Positions 28,318 to 36,172 of a stretch of 52,890 nucleotides of DNA are shown one piece after another (position 1 is the first letter of the stretch; each line of letters starts with the position of its first letter). The position numbers were made by a program, and so were the translations under genes. This DNA comes from Caldisericaceae bacterium. GTDB lineage: Bacteria; Caldisericota; Caldisericia; Caldisericales; Caldisericaceae. Where the stretch lies: contig JAINCR010000049.1 in the NCBI GenBank assembly GCA_036574215.1, forward strand, positions 1 through 52,890, given 5' to 3'. Under the pieces are notes generated by a model that saw only the letters and a list, made by a program, of their open reading frames with translations, had not been told where the DNA came from and made no database searches.

Positions 28318-29031
28318 CAAATCTTCTTCTATGTATAAAATTTTACCACAGATTTCGCATTGGATAATTTCGTTTCCCTTTGTTTCATGAAGTGAGGCAA
28401 TAGTTTCAAGCGGCAATTTCACACCACAATTACCACAGAACCCATGGTCAACTTTCTCAATAGCACCACCAGGGAAACTCTTTCTTATATCTAAATATCT
28501 TGTTACAAAATCGTGAGGCAAAGACGAAATAACTTTATCAAATTCTTGGTTTAATAGAGCTCTTTCTTCTTTAAGTTCCTCATCTAATTTTTCGTATTCT
28601 TTTTTAATTTTCTCGCTTTTCCTTTTCAAGTTATCAATTGCTTTATCCAAATCTTCAATTTTTGTGTCTCTTTCTTTTATCTCGTTCAACACAAAATTTA
28701 GATTTTTTCTATACTCTTCCAATTTAGACACAAGATTTTCTTCTGTTTTTTTTGCAATTTTAATCTCTTTTTGAGTTTTGAAGGTGTTACTATCAACTGC
28801 GTTTTTTATACTTTGTAATTCTTTTTCTGCATCTTCTATTTCACGTTCAGTCTCATTTCTTCTACTAACCAAACCTTTTTTAGAAAGGATCAACTCTTCC
28901 TTTTCAGTTTCATAATTGTTAATTTGCTCTTCTATTTTCAATTCTTCTTCTATCTCCTTAACACGTTTTTCTTTTTTTAGTGTTTGGGAAAGCTTTTTCT
29001 CGATTTCATACACTTTACCAATAAATGACAT
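28312..29031 (-). CDS. Coiled-coil protein with C4 zinc ribbon (zf-RING_7 type)
   Basis: A 239-aa protein. Residues 1-180 are a long charged coiled coil, and the last 50 residues hold CGNCGVKLP ... CEICGKILY, a Cys4 zinc ribbon. This is the zf-RING_7/CT398-like family found in many bacteria; its role is poorly defined and nucleic-acid or secretion-chaperone functions have been proposed. ATG 29031 has GGGAGGA at good spacing and begins 17 nt after the CCA of the tRNA(CAU) gene. Its TAA lies in the P1 strand of rnpB, an unusually tight protein/RNA gene junction. Confidence 0.88.
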   Translation of the reverse strand: MSFIGKVYEIEKKLSQTLKKEKRVKEIEEELKIEEQINNYETEKEELILSKKGLVSRRNETEREIEDAEKELQSIKNAVDSNTFKTQKEIKIAKKTEENLVSKLEEYRKNLNFVLNEIKERDTKIEDLDKAIDNLKRKSEKIKKEYEKLDEELKEERALLNQEFDKVISSLPHDFVTRYLDIRKSFPGGAIEKVDHGFCGNCGVKLPLETIASLHETKGNEIIQCEICGKILYIEEDLT

Positions 29032-29047
29032 TATTAAATCCTCCCTC

Positions 29048-29122
29048 TATGGTGGGCCCGCTTGGATTCGAACCAAGAACCAATTGGTTATGAGCCAACC
29101 GCTCTGCCGTTGAGCTACGGGC
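29048..29122 (-). tRNA. tRNA with CAU anticodon (elongator Met or Ile2)
   Basis: A minus-strand cloverleaf. The acceptor GGGCCCG pairs with CGGGCCC, the anticodon stem encloses CTCATAA (anticodon CAT at 29088-29090), and the T arm is CTTGG-TTCGAAT-CCAAG. CCA is encoded at 29048-29050. The fully paired first acceptor pair (G1-C72) excludes the initiator type. Elongator tRNA-Met cannot be told from the lysidine-modified tRNA-Ile2 by eye. Confidence 0.93.
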
Positions 29123-29140
29123 CCTATTACATATGCATAA

Positions 29141-29168
29141 CTATTTTACATAAAAGTTTTTTTTAGTC
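29141..29168 (-). promoter_or_regulatory. Sigma-70-type promoter of tRNA(CAU)
   Basis: On the minus strand, TTGACT (29163-29168) and TAAAAT (29141-29146) are separated by 16 nt. The predicted start near 29134 leaves about 12 nt of leader. It probably also serves the zinc-ribbon gene and perhaps rnpB, since no other promoter is evident. Confidence 0.72.
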
Positions 29169-29266
29169 AAGAGGAAGAAGTGTTAAGAATTTGATAAGTA
29201 ACATAAAAATAGTATTTCCTCTAAGCAAGACTTTTAATAACCCGTCAAAAGAAGTAATTCCTTAAG

Positions 29267-29292
29267 TTAAAATGTAATTAAATACATTTTAA
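29267..29292. repeat. Perfect AT-rich palindrome
   Basis: TTAAAATGTA (29267-29276) and TACATTTTAA (29283-29292) are exact inverted repeats around a 6-nt loop. No long U-run follows on either strand, so it is not a typical intrinsic terminator. A protein binding site or a leftover element end are possible. Confidence 0.6.
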
Positions 29293-29506
29293 TGAAAAAG
29301 ATTTTAAAATAAATTTTTGAAACAAATTAACTTTGAAAAAGTAAAGAAAGCAATAGCCTAGTAATGCTCAACCTCATCCAGCAAATCCAATCATTATTTT
29401 CAGTTATTCATAACTACATCTTGTTTCTTAGAGGAAGCCAAATATCTTTGTTCCTATTCACTCATTGTTCTGCACAAGGTGAGAATTTCTTTCATTCTTT
29501 TTTAGA

Positions 29507-29580
29507 ACTTGGGGGAGTTCTGAGCGGTTCCGTTTACCCCTTCAAATATGAGATCCTTCGTTGATATCGCTCCACTTGAC
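29507..29580. repeat. Interspersed repeat, degenerate copy 1
   Basis: The copy runs from CTTGGGGG through TTTACCCCTTCAAATATGAG to GATCCTTCG and CGCTCCACTTGAC. It shares the G-rich/C-rich pairing arms and the GATCCTT core with the copies at 29689 and 29762. A small stem CTTGAC-TTC-GTCAAG (29575-29589) overlaps its end. Confidence 0.65.
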
Positions 29581-29619
29581 TTCGTCAAGGACAAGAGTGC
29601 AAGATGACAGAGTAGGTTT

Positions 29620-29656
29620 CATTCTGACGAGGCGACTTTTACCGAGGAAGAATCTC
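29620..29656. repeat. Interspersed repeat, inverted partial copy
   Basis: CATTCTGACGAGGCGAC ... GAGGAAGAATCTC is, on the other strand, a GAGATTCTTC ... CGTCAGAATG element. It resembles the GATCCTTCGC...CAGTATGAC core of the forward copies in opposite orientation. Confidence 0.55.
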
Positions 29657-29688
29657 AACCTTTTATGTTTTTCAGTATTCGGAGGAAT

Positions 29689-29748
29689 CTTGAGGGGTTC
29701 CTTTTTACCCCCTCAAGTGCAAGATCCTTCGCTATCGCTCAGTATGAC
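29689..29748. repeat. Interspersed repeat, best-preserved copy 2
   Basis: CTTGAGGGG (29689-29697) and CCCCTCAAG (29709-29717) form a 9-bp stem with an 11-nt loop. GTGCAAGATCCTTCGCTATC and GCTCAGTATGACG follow. It is the best-preserved of the three forward copies in this interval. Confidence 0.7.
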
Positions 29749-29761
29749 GTGTAGGTGGGGC

Positions 29762-29800
29762 CTTGAGGGAGTGTCCACCTCAAATATAAGATCCTTAGCA
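29762..29800. repeat. Interspersed repeat, truncated copy 3
   Basis: TTGAGG (29763-29768) pairs with CCTCAA (29778-29783), followed by ATATAAGATCCTTAGC. It has the same order of stem and GATCCTT core as copies 1 and 2, but the 3' part is lost. Confidence 0.6.
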
Positions 29801-29870
29801 GAGTTTACGCTTAGTAAAGCGAACGTGCTCCTTGTTATTACAAGAAATACTTCACTTACTTAAATATACG

Positions 29871-29902
29871 ATAAAACAAAAAGGGAGGATACAATTCCTC
29901 CC
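29871..29902 (-). terminator. Intrinsic terminator of the importer operon
   Basis: On the minus strand, GGGAGGA (29896-29902) and TCCTCCC (29883-29889) form a 7-bp stem with a 6-nt loop, followed by TTTTTGTTTTAT. It lies 25 nt after the stop of the last ATPase gene. Confidence 0.9.
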
Positions 29903-29926
29903 ATTTAAATAAATAAAGTCGCTAAC

Positions 29927-30919
29927 TTATTTAGAGTATTCTACAACTTTACCCTCTTTTACGAAATGACATGCTACATAATGACCAGAACCAACATCAA
30001 CTAAAGGTGGTTCGGATTCTTTACAGATATCTTTTGCATATCGGCAACGGGTTCTAAATCTACAACCTGACGGTGGATTAATAGGAGAGGGGATATCTCC
30101 TTGAAGAAGAATTCTTTCTTTTTTAATCTCAGGATCCGGGATAGGTATTGCAGAAAGTAAAGCCTGCGTATAGGGGTGAAGAGGGTTCTTAAATAACTCT
30201 TTTGTTTCGGCAACTTCTACCAATTTACCAAGGTACATTACCCCTATCCTATCGGATACATGCCTTACAACAGCAAGGTTATGTGCAACTAATAAATAAG
30301 TAAGGGCAAGTTTTTGTTGGAGCTCAAGAAGAAGGTTTAACACTTGTGCTTGGATTGATGCATCAAGCGCTGAAACGGGTTCGTCTGCAACAACAAACTT
30401 AGGATTAAGAACTATAGCTCTTGCAATACCTATTCTCTGTCTCTGTCCGCCAGAAAATTCGTGGGGATATCTTCTTAAGTATTCAGGTCTAAGACCTACT
30501 AACTTCATAATCTCAACGACTCGTTCATCCTGCTCTTTCTTATCTCCAACGTTATGGACCATTAGAGGTTCTTTTATAATCTCCCCAATCGGCATCCTTG
30601 GATTCAAAGAGCCATATGGATCTTGGAAAATTATCTGCATTTCTCTTCTCAAAGGTCTCATTTTATTTTCCCCAAATCTTGTTATATCCGCACCATTAAA
30701 AATGATTTGGCCTTTTGTTGGTTCAATTAACTTTATAATTGTTTTTCCTGCAGTTGTTTTGCCACTTCCACTTTCCCCCACAAGACCAAAAGTCTCACCT
30801 TCAAAAATATGGAAGGATATACCATCAACTGCCCTTACCCAGCCAATGGGTCTTGAGAAAACACCCCCGACAACAGGAAAGTGTTTTACTAAATTATTTA
30901 TCTCAAGAAGTTTTTTCAT
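29927..30919 (-). CDS. dppF: Peptide/nickel-type ABC importer, ATPase F
   Basis: A 330-aa ABC ATPase. Walker A GESGSGKT is at 48-55, the signature is SGGQRQR, and Walker B is VVADEPVSALD. The C-terminal oligopeptide domain has PSGCRFRTRCRYAKDIC. With the partner ATPase it powers import of a peptide-like substrate. ATG overlaps the previous gene by 4 nt. The intrinsic terminator at 29871-29902 closes the operon. Opp and Dpp systems cannot be distinguished from the ATPases, so the symbol marks only the family position. Confidence 0.93.
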   Translation of the reverse strand: MKKLLEINNLVKHFPVVGGVFSRPIGWVRAVDGISFHIFEGETFGLVGESGSGKTTAGKTIIKLIEPTKGQIIFNGADITRFGENKMRPLRREMQIIFQDPYGSLNPRMPIGEIIKEPLMVHNVGDKKEQDERVVEIMKLVGLRPEYLRRYPHEFSGGQRQRIGIARAIVLNPKFVVADEPVSALDASIQAQVLNLLLELQQKLALTYLLVAHNLAVVRHVSDRIGVMYLGKLVEVAETKELFKNPLHPYTQALLSAIPIPDPEIKKERILLQGDIPSPINPPSGCRFRTRCRYAKDICKESEPPLVDVGSGHYVACHFVKEGKVVEYSK

Positions 30920-31920
30920 GATACAACCTCACTTTCATTAACTAAAACAGGGTGGAAACATCTTACGAAATGATTGTTTTCAATTTCAGCAAGTTCTGGC
31001 ATTTCTTTTCTACACCTCTCCGTTGCAAATGGACACCTTGGATTGAAATGACAACCAAGTGGCATATGGTATGGGTTAGGTACCATCCCTTCTATTGCAG
31101 GAAGCGGAGTCTTTGTTTTCTCAGAAATTAAATTTGGAATGGAACTTAACAGTCCGTAAGTATAAGGATGTCTTGGCCTTTTGAAGATGGATAGCACTTC
31201 GCCACTTTCAACAATTTTACCAGTATAGGCAACATAAACACTATTTGCCATTTCTGCAACAAGGGCTAAGTCATGGGTAATAAATAAAACTGCCATACCC
31301 GTTCTTTTTTGAAGGTCTTTCATAAGTTCAAGAATCTGTGCTTGGATTGTTACATCAAGAGCAGTAGTTGCTTCATCAGAAATAAGAAGGTCTGGATTGC
31401 AAGACATTGCCATTGCAATCATAACCCTTTGTCGCATTCCACCACTTAATTCATGAGGATATTGGTTAAATCTCCTTTCTGGCTCGGGAATTCCAACAAG
31501 CCTAAGGAGCTCAATTGTCATCTTCTTGGCTTCTTCTTCACTTACATCTTGGTGGATTAAAATTGCCTCCATTATCTGATTACCAACTGTAAACACGGGG
31601 TTTAAAGCGCTCATCGGTTCCTGGAAAATCATTGAAATTTCAGCACCTCTTATTTTTCTTAACTGGTCTGGTGTCTTTCCAACTAAATTTTCTCCTTTAA
31701 AAATAATTTCTCCCCCGACAATTTTTCCAGGAACATCAATGAGGCCCAAAATTGACATTGCAGAAACACTTTTTCCACAACCACTTTCACCCACAAGCCC
31801 CAAAACTTCCCCTTTATGTATTGTATAACTCATTCCATCGACCGCTTTTACAACACCATCGTCAGTATAGAAATAAGTTTTTAAGTCTTTTACTTCCAAT
31901 AATACTTCGCTTTTTTCCAT
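30916..31920 (-). CDS. dppD: Peptide/nickel-type ABC importer, ATPase D
   Basis: A 334-aa ABC ATPase with Walker A GESGCGKS at 44-51, signature LSGGMRQR and [12 protein letters not shown]. It ends in the oligopeptide C-terminal domain with [15 protein letters not shown]. It forms the heterodimeric motor with the F-type ATPase whose gene overlaps its end by 4 nt (ATGA). It follows the second permease gene by 7 nt. Confidence 0.93.
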   Translation of the reverse strand: MEKSEVLLEVKDLKTYFYTDDGVVKAVDGMSYTIHKGEVLGLVGESGCGKSVSAMSILGLIDVPGKIVGGEIIFKGENLVGKTPDQLRKIRGAEISMIFQEPMSALNPVFTVGNQIMEAILIHQDVSEEEAKKMTIELLRLVGIPEPERRFNQYPHELSGGMRQRVMIAMAMSCNPDLLISDEATTALDVTIQAQILELMKDLQKRTGMAVLFITHDLALVAEMANSVYVAYTGKIVESGEVLSIFKRPRHPYTYGLLSSIPNLISEKTKTPLPAIEGMVPNPYHMPLGCHFNPRCPFATERCRKEMPELAEIENNHFVRCFHPVLVNESEVVS

Positions 31921-31927
31921 AGTTCAC

Positions 31928-32821
31928 CTACCTATATAACCTTGGGTCCATTGCATCTCTAAGTCCGTCGCCAAGATAGTTAAATGCAAGAACAGTTATA
32001 AACATTGCAAGTCCAGGAGACCAAACAAGCCATGGAGCAATAGCCATCGCATATTGAGCATTTTGAAGCATATTACCCCAAGATGGTGTAGGAGGCATAA
32101 CACCAAAACCAAGATAGCTTAATGCAGCTTCGTAAATGATGTTTCCGCCAACACCAAGAGTAGCAGAGACAATAATAGGAGCAAGAGAATTTGGAAGAAT
32201 ATGTCTCCAAATAATTCTATTATTTGAAACACCAATTGCCTTTGCTGCTTCTACATACTCATTTTCTCTTAAAGAAAGGAACATACCTCTTACAATTCTT
32301 GCATCGGTCATCCAACCAAAAATTGCTATTACTAAAACAATTTTCCAAACTCCTGCACCAGGAATAACTGAGGCAAGAACAATAAGAAGAGGTAACACTG
32401 GAATTGAAAACATAATATCTGTAAATCTCATTAGAATGGTATCAAGAACTCCGCCATAATATCCTGCATATGCACCAATGATCATACCAACAATAAGTGC
32501 TGAAAAAACTGATGAAAAACCAACAAGAAGTGAAATTCTACCACCATAAAATAATCGTGTAAGAACATCTCTTCCTAACTCATCTGTTCCAAGCCAGTGC
32601 TTTAAGCTTGGCGGTTGCAAAACTTCTTCTACGGAACCAAGTTCAGAAGATGTATAAGGAGAAATAAATGGTCCTACAATACATAAAACAATTACAAGGA
32701 TTAATACAACTAAAGAAAGCATGGCAAGTTTATGCTTTCTCAATCTTTTTCCAACAATACTCCAATAGGTTTCAATTCTTCCTGTTAAAGTTTCTTCTGA
32801 AGTAGTTATATCAATAGCCAT
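31928..32821 (-). CDS. dppC: Peptide/nickel-type ABC importer, permease C
   Basis: A 297-aa membrane protein with an N-terminal OppC_N-like helix and about six transmembrane segments in all. The ABC-interaction EAA loop reads EYVEAAKAIGVSNNRIIWRH. ATG 32821 has AGGAGG upstream. An in-frame TTG at 32860 would add 13 residues overlapping the preceding permease gene and lacks a ribosome site. It forms the transmembrane channel with permease B. Confidence 0.93.
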   Translation of the reverse strand: MAIDITTSEETLTGRIETYWSIVGKRLRKHKLAMLSLVVLILVIVLCIVGPFISPYTSSELGSVEEVLQPPSLKHWLGTDELGRDVLTRLFYGGRISLLVGFSSVFSALIVGMIIGAYAGYYGGVLDTILMRFTDIMFSIPVLPLLIVLASVIPGAGVWKIVLVIAIFGWMTDARIVRGMFLSLRENEYVEAAKAIGVSNNRIIWRHILPNSLAPIIVSATLGVGGNIIYEAALSYLGFGVMPPTPSWGNMLQNAQYAMAIAPWLVWSPGLAMFITVLAFNYLGDGLRDAMDPRLYR

Positions 32822-32834
32822 ACCAACTAACCTC

Positions 32835-33803
32835 CTAACTATACCGTATTCGTGGGTCAACTACAGCGTATAGTAAATCTGCAATAAGGTTACCCACAAT
32901 CAAAAGAGTTGACTCCAAAAGTAAACAGACCATTGCAACAGGATAGTCATTTGATAACATTGCATCTACAGTAAGTCTACCCATACCCGGGATGCTAAAT
33001 ACTGTTTCGGTAATTGTTGCACCAGAGATAATGCCAGGTAGTGTGAGTCCTAAAAGGGTAACAATAGGAATCAATGCATTACGTAAAGCATGTTTAAATA
33101 TTACTGTTCTTTCTGGAAGTCCTTTAGCTCTTGCGGTTCTTACATAATCTTGCCTTATAACTTCAAGCATAGAACTTCTTGCATACCTCATCCATGAACC
33201 CATCCCAAAAAGCGAAAGAACAATTACCGGAAGAACCATATATTTTGCTTGGTCAAGTAAACGCGCAAAGAAGGGAGCCGATTCCATTCCTGGAGTCATA
33301 ACGCCACCTATTGGAAGCCAATTTAACCTCAAACCAAATATCATCATCAAAATAAAACCAAACCAGAATGTTGGCATAGACATTCCAAAAAAGGCAAAAA
33401 ATGTAAACACATAATCAAATAGAGTGTATTGGTGTAAGGCTGAATATATACCAATAGGAACAGCAATAACAAAAGCAAATATAAGAGAGGCAATTGAAAA
33501 CCTTAGCGTATAACTAATTGCTCTTCCTACAATTTCAACTACAGGTTTACCACCTGCAAAAATTGAAACACCCCAATTTCCTGTAATCATTGACCAAAAC
33601 CATTTAAAAAACCTAAGATACCACGGAAGGTCAAAACCCCAAGCATGTTTTAATCTCTGTATATCCTCTGGTCTAATCCTGGGGTTTATTTGCATTTGCG
33701 CAAAAGGATCACCAACTAAACTCAAAACAGCGAAGGTAACAATTGCAACCCCTAAAAACAGAGGAATCATCTGCAAAATTCTTCTTATTACATAGTTTCT
33801 CAC
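32835..33803 (-). CDS. dppB: Peptide/nickel-type ABC importer, permease B
   Basis: A 322-aa permease beginning RNYVIRRILQMIPLFLGVAI, the standard DppB/OppB amino terminus, with six predicted membrane segments and the EAA-type loop QDYVRTARAKGLPERTVIFKH. The start codon is GTG with AAGGAGG about 11 nt upstream. Between it and the binding-protein gene is an intrinsic terminator-like hairpin (33826-33858), so it is probably expressed at a lower level than the binding protein. Confidence 0.92.
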   Translation of the reverse strand: MRNYVIRRILQMIPLFLGVAIVTFAVLSLVGDPFAQMQINPRIRPEDIQRLKHAWGFDLPWYLRFFKWFWSMITGNWGVSIFAGGKPVVEIVGRAISYTLRFSIASLIFAFVIAVPIGIYSALHQYTLFDYVFTFFAFFGMSMPTFWFGFILMMIFGLRLNWLPIGGVMTPGMESAPFFARLLDQAKYMVLPVIVLSLFGMGSWMRYARSSMLEVIRQDYVRTARAKGLPERTVIFKHALRNALIPIVTLLGLTLPGIISGATITETVFSIPGMGRLTVDAMLSNDYPVAMVCLLLESTLLIVGNLIADLLYAVVDPRIRYS

Positions 33804-33825
33804 CTTTTCCTAAACCTCCTTATCC

Positions 33826-33858
33826 TTTAAAAAAGGGGACCTCTTTGCGGAGGTCCCC
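33826..33858 (-). terminator. Intercistronic terminator between binding protein and permease genes
   Basis: On the minus strand, GGGGACCTC (33850-33858) and GAGGTCCCC (33835-33843) form a perfect 9-bp stem with a 6-nt loop, followed by TTTTTTAAA. Position inside a transporter operon suggests partial termination or 3' protection of the binding-protein mRNA. Confidence 0.85.
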
Positions 33859-33880
33859 GCAAATTTTAACTAACTAAACC

Positions 33881-36103
33881 TTATTTCTTTTCCCAATACC
33901 AGAGCTCTGAATTGTATGTGTAACCAATAGAAGAGGAAACCACATAATCAAAGCCTGCCATAGCAAGATTTGCTTTTGGTGTATAGATATCAGTCCATAT
34001 AACTAATCCAATTTGTGGCACAAGGTCTGCAATCCTCTGATCTGCAATATAGTAGTTCTTTTGACGGACTGCTGGGTCAACTTCATGAGTTGCCTTATAA
34101 ATTGCATCATCAAGGGTAGGGTCAGAAATACCAGTATAGTTTTGTCCTTCCCATTCATTTGCTTCGGTTGGAATTTGGTCGGAGTGATAAAGTGTGTATC
34201 CACCTGGATCAAGTGGATCACCACCCCAAGCAAACATTGCTAACTGGAACATCCTGTGAGTAGTATAAGTGCCAAAGAAGTATGATGCTGATAAGAATTT
34301 CGTTTGAAGATCAACACCAATTTTCTTAAGTTGTGCTTGTAGAACTACAGCTTCGTCTTTTCTATCTTGTCTTGTTGTCGTTGAAAGTTCAATGGTTAAC
34401 TTCTTTCCGTCTTTGTATCTGTAGCCATCAGAACCCATCTTCCAGCCTGCTTCATCAAGGAGTTTATTTGCCATTGCAGGATCGTATTTTGGTGTAGTTG
34501 CTTTTTCGTTTCTATAGAATGCGTTAAAGAGTGCGATATAAGGATAGTAGCTAACTCTTCTTTGACCTAAGAATACACGGTTATTCAAATCATTGCAATC
34601 AATACCATAGGCAAGTGCTTTACGGACTTTTACATCAGAAAGGATTGGATCAGTTGTATTAACTTCAAGATGTTCCCAGAAAGTTGAAAGAACCCTTTGA
34701 ACTTTAATAGTCTTAATTCTTGCTGCCTGTTGAGCTTCTTTCTCTCCAAGTCCTATGAGAGTTAAATCAACCTTTCCTGCAAGAACATTCATTAACATGG
34801 TATTTGTATCAGGTATCCACTGATACACAAACTCTTGGATAAGTGGTTTTGAACCAGCCCAACCGAACCAGTTAGGATTAGGTTCAAGAGAAATATATGC
34901 CCCTTCAACCCACTCTTTAATCTTGTATGGACCTGCATGAACAGGTTTCTTTGCAAGGGCTGAAGATGTAATTTGATCTAATGGAACCTGGCTATAGAAG
35001 TGTTTAGGATACATCGGAAGACCAAGGTTTGCATATGGTGTTGTATCTTTCCAAGTTATAACCATTGTGTATGGATTAGGGAATTCAATTTTTTCAATCT
35101 TATCATAAGGATCTGTTGTAGGTATCTGCTCAATTTTTCCGGAAAGATAAATGTCATACACACCAAATTTAATATCTTGTTCGTAATTTACAGGAACACC
35201 ATCTGACCACTTCACACCTTTTCTCAGGTAGTAAGTTGTCTTCATATAGGTCTTGTCATTTACCTTGTAGGTCGTCCAGGTGCCATCTTTAAAGTTTGGA
35301 ACATTAAGTGCCATTCTTGGAGCCAATACTCCGTTGGGGAATGCCATAATTAAACCATCTTCATACTGCATAGCGATATTACGCTGTGCCATCATTGAAG
35401 TTGCAAAACTCATTAGTGCATCAGGTTCTTGTGTTTGTGCAATAACTACTCTTCCACCAAACTGTGGGGGCACAACAATCTTATAGATTGCATATGCACA
35501 CTCTGACCTTGTTGCTGCCATTGTTGGGTCAACAGTTGCCTCTTTTGTGTGGTAAGTAAGAATCTGTATATCAGGTCTGTATGCAAGTGTAACTGCTCCA
35601 ACTGCCCAAGAAGCAATCTTTTTCCAATCGTTTGCCCAAACAATTGGTTCGCCCTTGAATGCTTGTGCTTCTTTTTCTTTACCAACCACTCTTACACCAA
35701 GCACTGCAAGTTCTTGCCTTGTGATGGAATTTTCTGGCTTAAATATTCCATTAGGATACCCTTTAATGTAACCAGCTTTGACAGCTGCTTCTACATAGCC
35801 AAATGACCAACGAGATGCGCTTACATCTTTAAATGTTGGTGTAGAAGGTTTATACTCTTTGAGCCCTTTTGCAATACAAATCATTTTTGCAAATTGCTCT
35901 CTTGTTACAGGAGTCTCTGGTTTGAATGTTCCATCAGGGAAACCTGCAATTACACCTTTTGTAACCAAATAATCGATTTGATCTTTTGCCCAATAATCTT
36001 CCGGCACATCTTTAAAACCTGCGCCAGCAACACTTAACGGTCTAACTGCAAAAAGCGTCAAAACCATTAAAACTACAAGAAATGATACTAATACTTTCTT
36101 CAT
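33881..36103 (-). CDS. SLH-domain solute-binding protein of an ABC importer (family 5)
   Basis: A 740-aa secreted protein. A signal peptide covers residues 1 to about 28 (MKKVLVSFLVVLMVLTLFAV ... VAGA) with no lipobox Cys. SLH repeat 1 covers about 30-80 (FKDVPEDYW ... TREQ) and repeat 2 about 90-140 (FKDVSASRW ... TRQE). A diverged third repeat runs to about 215 (TRSE). The rest is an SBP_bac_5 peptide-binding fold (WSDGVPVNYEQDI ... LEPNPNWFG). SLH domains bind cell wall polymers, so it is wall-anchored rather than lipid-anchored. ATG 36103 follows AAGGAGGT; the GTG at 36139 is rejected. Confidence 0.92.
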   Translation of the reverse strand: MKKVLVSFLVVLMVLTLFAVRPLSVAGAGFKDVPEDYWAKDQIDYLVTKGVIAGFPDGTFKPETPVTREQFAKMICIAKGLKEYKPSTPTFKDVSASRWSFGYVEAAVKAGYIKGYPNGIFKPENSITRQELAVLGVRVVGKEKEAQAFKGEPIVWANDWKKIASWAVGAVTLAYRPDIQILTYHTKEATVDPTMAATRSECAYAIYKIVVPPQFGGRVVIAQTQEPDALMSFATSMMAQRNIAMQYEDGLIMAFPNGVLAPRMALNVPNFKDGTWTTYKVNDKTYMKTTYYLRKGVKWSDGVPVNYEQDIKFGVYDIYLSGKIEQIPTTDPYDKIEKIEFPNPYTMVITWKDTTPYANLGLPMYPKHFYSQVPLDQITSSALAKKPVHAGPYKIKEWVEGAYISLEPNPNWFGWAGSKPLIQEFVYQWIPDTNTMLMNVLAGKVDLTLIGLGEKEAQQAARIKTIKVQRVLSTFWEHLEVNTTDPILSDVKVRKALAYGIDCNDLNNRVFLGQRRVSYYPYIALFNAFYRNEKATTPKYDPAMANKLLDEAGWKMGSDGYRYKDGKKLTIELSTTTRQDRKDEAVVLQAQLKKIGVDLQTKFLSASYFFGTYTTHRMFQLAMFAWGGDPLDPGGYTLYHSDQIPTEANEWEGQNYTGISDPTLDDAIYKATHEVDPAVRQKNYYIADQRIADLVPQIGLVIWTDIYTPKANLAMAGFDYVVSSSIGYTYNSELWYWEKK

Positions 36104-36172
36104 TCTCTTACCTCCTTCTTTTTGTTTTTTAAAAACCACTTTTCGAAAATTTTTTGCAACTTCTCACCCCCT

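Larger units (their letters stand above)
29169..29870. other. Gene-free interval with repeat remnants
   Basis: About 700 bp between the tRNA(CAU) promoter and the terminator of the importer operon. It holds the palindrome at 29267-29292 and degenerate interspersed repeat copies from 29507 to about 29800. The short open frames here are not convincing: they lack Shine-Dalgarno sites and recognisable domains, and they run through the repeats. I see no further RNA or protein gene. Confidence 0.7.

Noticed and set aside
28916-29113. Plus-strand 65-aa frame
   Set aside because: It runs antisense through the zinc-ribbon gene and the tRNA(CAU) gene, with no ribosome site or domain.
29364-29564. Plus-strand 66-aa frame in the gene-free interval
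   Set aside because: It has no Shine-Dalgarno and no recognisable pattern, and its 3' end enters the first repeat copy.
29561-29863. Plus-strand 100-aa frame in the gene-free interval
   Set aside because: It translates through the interspersed repeats (SSRTRVQDD-type peptide), has no Shine-Dalgarno and no domain.
32822-32860. Longer permease C start at 32860
   Set aside because: It is a TTG inside the preceding permease gene without a Shine-Dalgarno, whereas AGGAGG precedes ATG 32821.
36104-36139. Longer SLH binding protein start at 36139
   Set aside because: It is a GTG that would put 12 charged residues ahead of the signal peptide, while AAGGAGGT precedes ATG 36103.
36104-36172. Riboswitch or other leader RNA before the SLH binding protein
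   Set aside because: The leader is AT-rich with a small TTTTCGAAAA palindrome and shows no known aptamer landmarks.
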